A program made the position numbers and the translations under genes. Below the pieces are notes generated by a model. It was not told where the DNA came from, made no database searches, and was given only the letters and a program-made list of their open reading frames with translations. A stretch of DNA of 64,000 bases from Salipiger bermudensis. GTDB taxonomy: Bacteria > Pseudomonadota > Alphaproteobacteria > Rhodobacterales > Rhodobacteraceae. The DNA lies in the NCBI RefSeq assembly GCF_019801965.1, contig NZ_JAHVIA010000011.1, positions 50,433 through 114,432 of the forward strand, given 5' to 3'. Positions 49,038 to 56,870 of this stretch are shown here, piece after piece (the first letter of the stretch is position 1; each line of letters starts with the position of its first letter).

Positions 49038-50078
49038 TCAGCGCGCGCCGTCATCCGACGCGACAAGCTGCGCCGGCGTCTCGACCGCATTGATCATCGT
49101 GCCCGCGGTCAATCCAACGCCGGTCAGCAGCACGACGGCGACCCGCACCGGCGTCAGGAAGCGGCGGCGCTTGCGCACCGGCGCCTTGAGATCGGCCTTG
49201 GGCGCCGCCTCGACCACCGGCTCGGGGATCACAGCGCCCGGCGCGACGAACACCCCCTGCGCCGTGACCGTCACCTCGGCCACCCGCGCAACACCGGAGA
49301 AACGGGCGCGCAGGGCCGCCGGGAAACGCTCTTCGGGGATGTCGATCACCAAGGGCTCGCCCGGCTGCCATCCCGCCACCGATTTGCGCGGCAGGACAAA
49401 GCGCGACAGGTCATCGCGGAAGCCGACCTCCTGCACCAGGCGGGTGCAGGTCTTGATGTCGACGAGCTCGGGTGCGAGCTCGAGCCGAACGCCCCGACGG
49501 CCGATGCGCAGCGCGCCCTCGGCAAAGAAGCACTCTGCCTCAGAGAGCGCCTCCGCCGGCATGTAGCCCTGCGGGATCTCGGGCGCCTTCGGCTTCGGGC
49601 GGGCCTTTTCACGCACTTCCGAAAGGTGCAGGCGCGGCCGCCAGTAGAACGGCTCCGAGCTGCGCGCCGGGCGCTTCGGCATCGCCGCGGCCAACGCTCG
49701 GGCCGCTTCCTTCTCGCGGCGCTCGCGCGCCTTGCGGTCTTTCTCGAAGTGGTAGTTGATCAGGTAGTCGGCAGCCATCTCCGCGAGGTCATCCTCGTCT
49801 TCGACCAGCGCCAGGAGCTTCTGCTCGTCAGAAAACATCACCCGACGGGTCGGGTAGCCCTCGACCGGCGGCACCACGGCAAACTCGCCCGGGCCACGCT
49901 CGAGCAGCGCGCCGGCCTTGCGCAGCACGGCACGGCCCTCCTCACGGTGATGCAGCAGCATCTCGCAGGTTCCCGCGTCATCCAGGCACAAAACCAGCCC
50001 GATTTCCTCGGGCCATTCCTCGAACACGCTGCCGAGGTCGGAGGCATCGAAAAAATAAGCCAGCTTCTCGGCGATCAT
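49038..50078 (-). CDS. Unrecognised flagellar-cluster protein with C-terminal membrane helix
   Basis: I do not recognise this 346-residue protein. Residues 1-105 form a mixed domain (KLAYFFDASDLGSVFEEWPE; VMFSDEQKLLALVEDEDDLA), followed by a very charged helical segment (YHFEKDRKARERREKEAARA) and a barrel-like region (about 190-290; LVIDIPEERFPAALRARFSG). A single transmembrane helix near the C-terminus (about 313-335) follows a basic patch (KRRRFLTP), predicting a cytoplasmic N-domain. It is divergent from motA and shares its promoter region. ATG 50078 is used; a TTG at 50093 after AGAAGGA is possible. Confidence 0.6.
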   Translation of the reverse strand: MIAEKLAYFFDASDLGSVFEEWPEEIGLVLCLDDAGTCEMLLHHREEGRAVLRKAGALLERGPGEFAVVPPVEGYPTRRVMFSDEQKLLALVEDEDDLAEMAADYLINYHFEKDRKARERREKEAARALAAAMPKRPARSSEPFYWRPRLHLSEVREKARPKPKAPEIPQGYMPAEALSEAECFFAEGALRIGRRGVRLELAPELVDIKTCTRLVQEVGFRDDLSRFVLPRKSVAGWQPGEPLVIDIPEERFPAALRARFSGVARVAEVTVTAQGVFVAPGAVIPEPVVEAAPKADLKAPVRKRRRFLTPVRVAVVLLTGVGLTAGTMINAVETPAQLVASDDGAR

Positions 50079-50114
50079 GGTCTGTTGCCCCAACTGTCCT
50101 TCTAATTGCCAATC

Positions 50115-50132
50115 TATCCTTGTTTATACTTG
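50115..50132. promoter_or_regulatory. Tandem TATNCTTG box before motA
   Basis: TATCCTTG (50115-50122) and TATACTTG (50125-50132) are direct repeats with a 10-bp period, both perfect matches, between motA and the divergent unknown gene. The second runs into CTTGAA, with TATGAA 17 bp downstream, a possible promoter for motA. Confidence 0.6.
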
Positions 50133-50213
50133 AACGGAAGTCAAATTTACTTATGAATTGACATAGATTGCCGGTGTGCCGGCATGGTGACCACAGAGCA
50201 GAGACCGCACCCG

Positions 50214-51080
50214 ATGACGATGATACTGGGACTTGCCCTTGTGTTCGGCCTTGTTTTTGGAGGGTTTATGCTCTCCGGCGGCAAGATGGACATTGTCCTG
50301 CACGCCCTGCCCTTCGAAGGCATGATGATCGGCGGCGCGGCAATCGGGGCCTTCGTCATCGCCAACAGTGTCGACGTGATCAAGAAATCCGCCGGTGGCG
50401 TCGTCAAGGTTCTCAAGGGGCCGCGCTGGAAGGCAAAGGATTACGGCGATCTGCTCAACCTGATGTACGAGCTGACGCGCATCTATAAGGCCAAGGGCAT
50501 CCTCGCCCTCGACAGCCATATCGAGTCCCCAGCCGACAGCGACATCTTCAACCGCTACCCACGCATCGCCGCGGATCATTTCGCCATCGACCTGATCCGC
50601 GACAGCTTCCGCATGCTGTCGATGCAGTTCGACGACAAGTACGCGACCGAGGATGTCATCAACCGCAAGATCAAGAAGCACCACCACGAGTCGCTGGCAT
50701 CGGTGCACGCGATCCAGCAGGTCGCCGACGGCCTGCCTGCCATCGGCATCGTCGCGGCGGTTCTCGGTGTGATCAAGACAATGTCGTCGATCGACCAGCC
50801 GCCCGAGATCCTCGGCAGCATGATCGGCGGTGCGCTCGTCGGGACCTTCCTCGGCGTGTTCCTCGCCTATTGCATGGTGCAGCCGATCTCCGGCCGCCTC
50901 AAGCAGATCGAGGACGAGGACGGCGCCTTCTACCTCATCATACGCGACATCTTCGTCGCGATGGTTTCGGACCATCCGCCGAGCATCTGCGTCGAGATCG
51001 GCCGGGGCAACATCCCGACCCGCATGCAGCCCGATTTCTACGAGGTCGAGGCCGCGCAGAAAGAGCTGCCCGCGGCATGA
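50214..51080 (+). CDS. motA: Stator protein MotA
   Basis: A 288-residue proton-channel subunit with four transmembrane segments: two near the N-terminus (MILGLALVFGLVFGGFML; MMIGGAAIGAFVIANSV) and two near 185-235 (GLPAIGIVAAVLGVIKTM; IGGALVGTFLGVFLAYCMV), containing the conserved prolines. ATG 50214 begins directly at the first helix as in other MotA proteins; ATG 50184 is possible. It heads a rightward operon with a small exported protein and fliJ. Confidence 0.93.
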   Translation: MTMILGLALVFGLVFGGFMLSGGKMDIVLHALPFEGMMIGGAAIGAFVIANSVDVIKKSAGGVVKVLKGPRWKAKDYGDLLNLMYELTRIYKAKGILALDSHIESPADSDIFNRYPRIAADHFAIDLIRDSFRMLSMQFDDKYATEDVINRKIKKHHHESLASVHAIQQVADGLPAIGIVAAVLGVIKTMSSIDQPPEILGSMIGGALVGTFLGVFLAYCMVQPISGRLKQIEDEDGAFYLIIRDIFVAMVSDHPPSICVEIGRGNIPTRMQPDFYEVEAAQKELPAA

Positions 51081-51346
51081 TCCGCTGGGCCGCCCTGCCC
51101 GTCCTGCTGCTCGCCGCCGGCGTGGCCCAGGCCGCCGGGCCGGCGCCCGCCGCCCTCGAGGAGGACGAAGAGACCAGCTTCACCTCGGCGGCGATCGGCG
51201 GAAGATTCGGCGCGCTGCCGCCCTCGGAATACGGCTTCCCCCTCGAAATCCTCGGCCAGATGCGCATCCGCCTCGGCGGTGAGCCCCCCGCAGTCGAGCC
51301 GATGGTCGAAGACGTCCCCGAGCCCGAGCCGTCCAATGGCCACTGA
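51077..51346 (+). CDS. Small exported protein between motA and fliJ
   Basis: An 89-residue protein with signal peptide (WAALPVLLLAAGVAQA) and a short acidic, proline-rich mature part with the phrase FTSAAIGGRFGALPPSEYGF. No known domain. The start overlaps the motA stop (ATGA) and the end overlaps the fliJ start, so it belongs to the motA-fliJ unit and is probably translated with them. A stator- or P-ring-related periplasmic role is a guess from position. Confidence 0.6.
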   Translation: MIRWAALPVLLLAAGVAQAAGPAPAALEEDEETSFTSAAIGGRFGALPPSEYGFPLEILGQMRIRLGGEPPAVEPMVEDVPEPEPSNGH

Positions 51347-51764
51347 CGCGAGCCGGCGCCGGTTGCGCGCGCTCGAGGTGATGGAGCGGCTCAAGCGGCT
51401 CGATACCGAGCGCGAGGCCCGCAGCACCGCTCAGCTGCGCGACCGGATGAACCAGCTCGATTCGGAAAAACAGTCTCTATTGCACCGTCTTTCGGGTGAA
51501 TCGCGCATCGAAGGCCTCGAAGGTGCGCCCTATCTGGGCCGCTTCATCCGCTCGATCCGTGCCGAGGTCGACCGCATTTCGCATGAAAGCGCCAGGCTCG
51601 CGCCTGACGTGGCGGCCGCGGAAGAGCGCCTGCGGGCCGCGCTGGCCGAGCAGAAAACCTATGAGATTCTGAGGCTTAAACGTCTTTCTGAAGAGCGCAA
51701 TGCGCAGAAGAAGCGCGAAGCCAAGGATCAGGACGAGCTCTCCCTGCTGCGCTGGAAGCGCTGA
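51336..51764 (+). CDS. fliJ: FliJ-like flagellar export protein
   Basis: A protein of 142 residues that is almost wholly coiled coil and highly charged (LEVMERLKRLDTEREARSTA, AEERLRAALAEQKTYEILRL, ending in Lys/Arg). This and its location fit FliJ, the central stalk of the FliI export ATPase, although FliJ sequences are weakly conserved. ATG 51336 overlaps the previous gene. Normally fliJ neighbours fliI; here the repABC module lies between them. Confidence 0.7.
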   Translation: MATDASRRRLRALEVMERLKRLDTEREARSTAQLRDRMNQLDSEKQSLLHRLSGESRIEGLEGAPYLGRFIRSIRAEVDRISHESARLAPDVAAAEERLRAALAEQKTYEILRLKRLSEERNAQKKREAKDQDELSLLRWKR

Positions 51765-51770
51765 CGCTCT

Positions 51771-51812
51771 AATATCGCTTAGTGTCTACGGGTTTCTGAG
51801 ACACTAGATATT
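51771..51812. promoter_or_regulatory. Large inverted repeat between fliJ and repA
   Basis: TAGTGTCT (51780-51787) and AGACACTA (51799-51806) are perfect 8-bp arms with an 11-bp spacer, flanked by a second pair AATATC (51771-51776) / GATATT (51807-51812). It lies 108 bp before the repA start. It is a good candidate for the RepA/RepB autoregulatory operator, or a terminator of the motA-fliJ unit. Confidence 0.5.
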
Positions 51813-51919
51813 GCAGAAAATTCTTGCCCGAATCCGTAAACGAAGGCATTCAATTACGGAGAAACGCCAACAATACTAAAATAAGCGTAACAAACGCTTA
51901 TGGCACGAGGGCAGAATTG

Positions 51920-53095
51920 ATGACACGACAGGACCGGATCGACCTTCTTGTAGGCGATCACGCGGCCAGATTGTCCGAAAGGCTGCAGGCGCACCGCGCC
52001 CAGCTCTTTCCTCCGCACGCGCGCAAGGAACTGCGCAAGTTCACCTCGGGCGAGGTTGCGTCGCTCCTGGGCGTCAAGGATGCCTACCTGCGCAAGCTGC
52101 ATCTCGACGGCAAGGGCCCCGAGGTCGAGATCCGCGGCAATGGCCGCCGTTTCTATGCGCCATCCGACATCGCCGAGCTGCGCAGGTTTCTCGAGAAAGG
52201 CGCAAAAGCGCCGGGCACCTACCTGCCTGGGCGGCGCGAGGGCGACCATCTCCAGGTCATCACTGTGATCAACTTCAAGGGCGGCTCGGGCAAGACCACG
52301 ACCGCCGCGCACCTGGCGCAAAAGGCCGCGCTCGACGGTTACCGCGTGCTGGCCATCGATCTCGACCCGCAGGCCTCGCTCTCTGCCCTGCACGGCTACC
52401 AGCCCGAGTTCGACATGCTCGACGGCGGCACGCTCTACGACGCGATCCGCTACGAGGATCCGGTCGCCATGCGCGACGTGATCCAGAAGACCTATTTCCA
52501 CGATCTCGACATCGTCCCGGGCAATCTCGACCTGATGGAATTCGAGCACGAAACGCCCCGCGCGCTGGCGGAGCGCTCCGGCGAGATGTTCTTCACCCGC
52601 GTCGGCGACAAGCTCGCCGAGGTACAGGATGATTATGACCTCGTCATCATGGATTGCCCGCCGCAGCTCGGCTTCCTGACGATGTCGGCACTTTCGGCGG
52701 CGACGGCGGTACTGGTCACTGTGCACCCGCAAATGCTCGACGTCATGTCGATGTGCCAGTTCCTGCTGATGACCTCGAACCTCCTCGGCGTGGTCAGCGA
52801 AGCCGGCGGCGACATGAGCTATGACTGGATGCGCTACGTCGTGACCCGCTACGAGCCGGGCGACGGGCCGCAGAACCAGATGGTCAGCTTCATGCGCTCG
52901 ATGTTCGGGGAGTATGTCCTCAATCATCCGGTGCTGAAATCGACCGCGATTTCCGACGCCGGCATCACAAAGCAGACACTCTACGAGGTGGAAAAGAGCC
53001 AGTTCACCCGCTCGACCTACGAGCGGGCGATGGAGAGCCTCGATGCCGCGAATGGCGAGATCCTCGATCTCGTGCAGAAAAGCTGGGGGCGCTGA
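51920..53095 (+). CDS. repA: Plasmid partitioning ATPase RepA (ParA type)
   Basis: A 391-residue ParA-type ATPase with an N-terminal winged helix (about 38-90: FTSGEVASLLGVKDAYLRKL) and deviant Walker A KGGSGKTTT at residues 120-128, followed by DLDPQASL and the VIMDCPPQLGF motif. RepA drives segregation and represses repABC. ATG 51920 gives the common length; the frame upstream to 51824 is AT-rich non-conserved sequence. It overlaps repB by one base. Confidence 0.93.
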   Translation: MTRQDRIDLLVGDHAARLSERLQAHRAQLFPPHARKELRKFTSGEVASLLGVKDAYLRKLHLDGKGPEVEIRGNGRRFYAPSDIAELRRFLEKGAKAPGTYLPGRREGDHLQVITVINFKGGSGKTTTAAHLAQKAALDGYRVLAIDLDPQASLSALHGYQPEFDMLDGGTLYDAIRYEDPVAMRDVIQKTYFHDLDIVPGNLDLMEFEHETPRALAERSGEMFFTRVGDKLAEVQDDYDLVIMDCPPQLGFLTMSALSAATAVLVTVHPQMLDVMSMCQFLLMTSNLLGVVSEAGGDMSYDWMRYVVTRYEPGDGPQNQMVSFMRSMFGEYVLNHPVLKSTAISDAGITKQTLYEVEKSQFTRSTYERAMESLDAANGEILDLVQKSWGR

Positions 53096-54042
53096 TGGCA
53101 CGCAAGGACCTTCTCAAGAGCCTGATGGGCGACGCGCCCGCAGCGTCACCGGAGGGGTCCGACCCCGCCGCGCCGCGCCAGACCCGCTACCAGAAAGGCG
53201 CCATCGGGGCGGTCAGCCAGTCGATCGCGCAGCTCAAGAGCCGGGCGATGATCGAGGTTTCGGCCAGCCAGATCGAGGATGGCGGCCTGAAGGACCGTCT
53301 TGGCGAGGATCCGGCCGAGCATGAGCGCCTCAAGGCCTCGCTGGCGGAATACGGTCAGCAGGTCCCGGTGCTCTTGCGCCATGTTGAGGGCAGCGATGAC
53401 CGTTTCCAAGTGGTCTATGGCCGCCGCCGCGTCGCCGCGCTCCGCGATCTCGGTCTGCCGGTCAAGGCGATGGTCCGCGCGCTCTCAGATCGTGACCTGA
53501 TCATCGCGCAGGGCCAGGAAAACGCCGCCCGGCGCGATCTTAGCTTCATCGAGAAGGCCAATTTCGCGCGCCAGATGCGCGACGAGGGCTTCGAGCGCAA
53601 GATCATCTGCGACGCGCTGCACATCGACAAGACCGTGATCAGCCGGATGCTGAGCGTTGCCGATGCGGTGCCGCAGGTGCTGATCGAGGCCATCGGCCCG
53701 GCCCCGTCCGCCGGGCGCGACCGCTGGCGCAAGCTGGCTGACCAGCTGACCGGCGGCGGCTTCTCCCCCGAACGCGTCGCAGGCGCCCTGACCGGCGACA
53801 GCTCTGACGCCCGCTTCGAGGATGCCCTGCGCATCGTCACCCGACAACCCGCAAGGAAGGCCCCTGCCCCGGCGCCGGATCGCGAGCTGCGGAGCGAGAG
53901 CGGCCGCATCGGACGGGCGAAGAAATCCGGCAGGAAAACGGTGCTGACCTTTGACGCCGCCGAAGCCCAAGGCTTCGAGGACTGGCTCATCGACAACATC
54001 GAAGAAATTCACCGCAACTGGCGCAGCCAGACCGGCGAATAA
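53095..54042 (+). CDS. repB: Plasmid partitioning protein RepB (ParB type)
   Basis: A 315-residue ParB-like centromere-binding protein: N-terminal RepA-interacting part, ParB/Srx nuclease-like fold (about 55-130: YGQQVPVLLRHVEGSDDRFQ; VVYGRRRVAALRDLGL; then ENAARRDLSFIEKANFARQM) and helix-turn-helix (about 175-195). It should bind the two 16-bp palindromes at 54173 and 55421. The start overlaps the repA stop. Confidence 0.93.
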   Translation: MARKDLLKSLMGDAPAASPEGSDPAAPRQTRYQKGAIGAVSQSIAQLKSRAMIEVSASQIEDGGLKDRLGEDPAEHERLKASLAEYGQQVPVLLRHVEGSDDRFQVVYGRRRVAALRDLGLPVKAMVRALSDRDLIIAQGQENAARRDLSFIEKANFARQMRDEGFERKIICDALHIDKTVISRMLSVADAVPQVLIEAIGPAPSAGRDRWRKLADQLTGGGFSPERVAGALTGDSSDARFEDALRIVTRQPARKAPAPAPDRELRSESGRIGRAKKSGRKTVLTFDAAEAQGFEDWLIDNIEEIHRNWRSQTGE

Positions 54043-54101
54043 GGGCGAAAGCCCCAAGGTATCGAGCAGCAACAAGGAGGCACGACACGGCAGGACCAAA
54101 G

Positions 54102-54152
54102 AAAAAGCCCCCCAGGACATAACATCCCGAGAGGCCTGATCTCGTTTTCGCA
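54102..54152 (-). ncRNA. repABC antisense RNA (ctRNA, incompatibility factor)
   Basis: A leftward transcript of about 50 nt is strongly predicted. The promoter is TTGACA (54187-54182), a 17-bp spacer and CTAGAT (54164-54159), with the start near 54152. The terminator is an 11-bp stem (GCCUCUCGGGA / UCCUGGGGGGC, 54135-54107, loop UGUUAUG) followed by five U (54106-54102). Size and location between repB and repC match the antisense RNA of repABC plasmids, which limits repC expression and sets copy number and incompatibility. Confidence 0.8.
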
Positions 54153-54158
54153 CCTCGA

Positions 54159-54187
54159 ATCTAGCCCCTTTTGTTGACAGCTGTCAA
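54159..54187 (-). promoter_or_regulatory. Promoter of the repABC antisense RNA
   Basis: TTGACA with a 17-bp spacer and CTAGAT on the minus strand. The -35 lies wholly inside the palindrome GTTGACAGCTGTCAAC, so RepB binding there would be expected to interfere with antisense transcription. Confidence 0.65.
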
Positions 54188-54188
54188 C
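54173..54188. repeat. parS-like palindrome 1
   Basis: GTTGACAGCTGTCAAC, a perfect 16-bp palindrome identical to the one at 55421-55436 and of the kind bound by RepB in repABC plasmids. It lies in the repB-repC spacer and overlaps the antisense RNA promoter. Confidence 0.82.
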
Positions 54189-54234
54189 GCCGTGTGAGTC
54201 CGGCGGGCAGAAAAGTTTTGCCCAGTGAAACGAT

Positions 54235-55401
54235 ATGCAGAGATTGACAACGACGTCCTTCGGGCGGCGGCCGGTGACGGCTGCCCAGTTGGAGGCGGTG
54301 GCCCGTCTCGAGCGCCCTGCCCCGGTGGCTTCCGTCGATAAGTGGGAGCTTCTGACGATGCTCACGTCTGCGCGCGAGGCCTACGAGCTCTCCGACCGGA
54401 CCCTGCGGGTTCTGGCGGTGTTGCTTGGCGTGCATCGCGAGCGCGAGCTGATCGACGGCACTTCCCTGATCGTCTACGCCTCCAACGCGACGCTTTGCGA
54501 GCGCGCCCACGGAATGCCGGAAAGCACCCTGCGTCGGCACCTGGCGGCTCTGGTTGCCAGCGGCCTCATCGCACGCCACGACAGCCCGAACGGCAAGCGC
54601 TACCAGCGCCGGGATGCCTTCGGCAGCGTCGTCCGCGCCTACGGGTTCGACCTGCGCCCTCTGTTGCTGCGCGCCGGGGAGATCTCCCATCACGCCCGCG
54701 CAGCCGATATCCGCCGCAACGAAATCGCCCTTCTACGCGAAGAAGTTGTCCTGCTGGTCCGCGACGCCACCGAACTCGCCCAGCTCGGCCATGGCGCCGG
54801 CTACGACAACGGGCTCGATGCCATTGAAGACGCGGTGATCCTCGCCAAGCGCCACCTGCGCCGCAAGCTCGGCCTCGATGATCTCGCTGCCATCCGCGAC
54901 CGTTTGCAGCCGCTCGTCTCGGCGCTTGTGGACAAGCTCACACCCGAGGTGGAAGAGACCGTCCCTGTCACGCCAGAAATGATCGGCTCGGACAGCCAAA
55001 ATGAGCGGCACACACAGGATTCAGATAAGACTCTTATTGAACTGAAAGAACACAGCTTCCAACGGCCAAACGCGCAGCTCGAGAAAAAGGCCCTCAGCCC
55101 CATTCTCAGCGCCTGCCCGGATGTTCTGCCATATGCTGAGAAAGGCGTCTCGGATTGGGCCAGCTTCGTGCATCTCATGGCACGGGTCGCGCCGATGGCC
55201 GGGATCGACGCAGCCACGTGGCAGGAAGCCTGCCGGGCAATGGGGCCGGAAGATGCGGCGACAACGCTCGCCGGGATCGTTCAGAAAGTCGGGACGATCC
55301 GCTCACCGGGGGCCTATCTGCGGAGCCTGTCTCGGAAAGCGCGGGAGGGTGGTTTCACGCCGGATGCGATGATCTCAAGCCTTCAGAGGAAGGCGGCGTG
55401 A
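54235..55401 (+). CDS. repC: Plasmid replication initiator RepC
   Basis: A 388-residue repABC initiator. The conserved N-terminal half includes TSAREAYELSDRTLRVLAVL, IVYASNATLCERAHGMPEST and LRRHLAALVASGLIARHDSP, with a winged-helix character. The linker around 255-280 is polar and its DNA is relatively AT-rich, as expected since the origin is usually within repC. The C-terminal part (ACPDVLPYAEKGVSDWASFV) is also typical. The repB-repC gap is 192 bp and holds the antisense RNA. Confidence 0.95.
   Translation: MQRLTTTSFGRRPVTAAQLEAVARLERPAPVASVDKWELLTMLTSAREAYELSDRTLRVLAVLLGVHRERELIDGTSLIVYASNATLCERAHGMPESTLRRHLAALVASGLIARHDSPNGKRYQRRDAFGSVVRAYGFDLRPLLLRAGEISHHARAADIRRNEIALLREEVVLLVRDATELAQLGHGAGYDNGLDAIEDAVILAKRHLRRKLGLDDLAAIRDRLQPLVSALVDKLTPEVEETVPVTPEMIGSDSQNERHTQDSDKTLIELKEHSFQRPNAQLEKKALSPILSACPDVLPYAEKGVSDWASFVHLMARVAPMAGIDAATWQEACRAMGPEDAATTLAGIVQKVGTIRSPGAYLRSLSRKAREGGFTPDAMISSLQRKAA
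55000..55070. other. Probable replication origin segment in repC
   Basis: A locally AT-richer stretch (about 55000-55070) within an otherwise GC-rich repC. In characterised repABC replicons the origin lies in the central AT-rich part of repC. Assigned by analogy. Confidence 0.45.
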
Positions 55402-55420
55402 CCGGGCGGGCAGGGGCCGT

Positions 55421-55436
55421 GTTGACAGCTGTCAAC
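55421..55436. repeat. parS-like palindrome 2
   Basis: A second exact copy of GTTGACAGCTGTCAAC, 20 bp after the repC stop and just before the 3' end of convergent fliI. The pair brackets repC. Confidence 0.82.
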
Positions 55437-55457
55437 TTGACGGCCCCCAGCCAGAAC

Positions 55458-56804
55458 TCAGTCGGTCGGGACCTTGATGCCGGCCTCGGTCAGACAGGCA
55501 TGGATGCGAGCGAAGGTCTCGTTGGGCTCCATCGCCTCGCGCTTGCTCTGGCGCAGCAGGTCTTCGAGCGGCTGGAACAGCTTGATCGCCGCATCGACCT
55601 CGGCATCGCTGCCGGGACGGTAGGCACCGATGCGGATCAGCTCTTCCATATCGGCGTAGCGCGCCATCGCCCGGCGGGCGGCGCGGTAGATCGCGTATTC
55701 CTCGGGGCCGTGGCAATCGGGCAGCATCCGCGAAATCGAGCGCAGCAGGTTCACCGCCGGGAAGCGGCCGGTCTCGGCGATGCGCCGGTCGAGCACGATG
55801 TGGCCGTCCATGATGCCGCGCACCGCGTCGGCGATGGGATCGTCCATGTCATCGCCATCGACCAGAACTGTGTAGAGCGCGGTGATGTCACCGGCCTCGC
55901 CGCTGCCCGGTCCCGCGCGTTCCATCATCCGCGGCAGCTCGGCGAAGGTGGTCGGCGGGTAGCCCTTGGCGGTGGGCGGCTCGCCACCGGCAAGGCCGAT
56001 CTCGCGCTGCGCCATCGCGAAGCGGGTGACGCTGTCGAGCAGCAGCAGAACCTGCTTGCCCTGGTCGCGGAAATGCTCGGCCACGGTGGTGGCGGTCCAG
56101 GCGGCCTGGCGGCGCATCAACGGCGGCTCGTCGCCGGTCGAGACCACGACGACGGCGCGGGCCAGGCCCTCTTCGCCGAGATCTTCCTGGAGGAAATCCT
56201 GCACCTCGCGGCCGCGCTCGCCGACGAGGCCCACGACAATGACATCGGCCTGCGCATTGCGGGCCAGCATCGCCATCATCGTCGACTTGCCGACACCCGA
56301 GCCGGAGAACACGCCCATGCGCTGGCCCCGGCAGAGCGGCGCGAAGACATCCATCACCTTGAGCCGGGTTGCCAACCGTTCGCCGACACGGCGGCGGGTG
56401 AAGGCCGGGGGCGGGGAGGCGCGCAGCGGGCGCGGCGTCTGACCCTCGGGCAGGCGCCCCTTGCCGTCGAGCGGTTGCCCGAGCGCATTCACCACGCGGC
56501 CAATCCAGGCATCGTCGGGGCGGAGATCCGCGCCGGACTGGGTGACCGCCACCGGATCGCCGGTGCGCACGCCGTCCCAGCTTCCGAAGGGAAGAAGCTT
56601 CGTCCCGTTCTCATCGATGCCGACCACCTCGGCCAGAACCGGACCGTTGGCACCCTGCACGACGCAATGCGCGCCGATGCCCACGGCGCGCTCGAGGCCT
56701 GACACGGTCAGCACCAGCCCCAGTGCAGAGGTCACCTGTCCGGTTATACTTGCCCGTTCTATAGTCCGGGTAAGGCTAGAAAGCTCTGAAAAGGCTGTAT
56801 GCAT
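55458..56804 (-). CDS. fliI: Flagellum-specific ATPase FliI
   Basis: A 448-residue export ATPase related to F1-beta. Walker A SGSGVGKST is at 167-175; other hallmarks are VVGLVGERGREVQDFLQEDL, VLLLLDSVTRFAMAQREIGL and GGEPPTAKGYPPTTF. ATG 56804 is preceded by GGATAG; ATGs at 56816 and 56837 are alternatives, and sequence further upstream is the reverse of flgB. It is divergent from flgB. Its partner fliJ is beyond repABC at 51336. Confidence 0.95.
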   Translation of the reverse strand: MHTAFSELSSLTRTIERASITGQVTSALGLVLTVSGLERAVGIGAHCVVQGANGPVLAEVVGIDENGTKLLPFGSWDGVRTGDPVAVTQSGADLRPDDAWIGRVVNALGQPLDGKGRLPEGQTPRPLRASPPPAFTRRRVGERLATRLKVMDVFAPLCRGQRMGVFSGSGVGKSTMMAMLARNAQADVIVVGLVGERGREVQDFLQEDLGEEGLARAVVVVSTGDEPPLMRRQAAWTATTVAEHFRDQGKQVLLLLDSVTRFAMAQREIGLAGGEPPTAKGYPPTTFAELPRMMERAGPGSGEAGDITALYTVLVDGDDMDDPIADAVRGIMDGHIVLDRRIAETGRFPAVNLLRSISRMLPDCHGPEEYAIYRAARRAMARYADMEELIRIGAYRPGSDAEVDAAIKLFQPLEDLLRQSKREAMEPNETFARIHACLTEAGIKVPTD

Positions 56805-56870
56805 GGTTCTATCCATTGCTAACCAAGATTTATTCATGCTATCTTTGATTAAGACAAAAGGAAACTGTTC
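56805..56870. promoter_or_regulatory. Divergent fliI/flgB control region
   Basis: A 66-bp AT-rich spacer. On the plus strand it holds TATTCATG (56831-56838) and TATCTTTG (56840-56847), each one mismatch from TATNCTTG but with a 9-bp period. A perfect TATACTTG lies just inside fliI (56745-56752). Confidence 0.35.
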
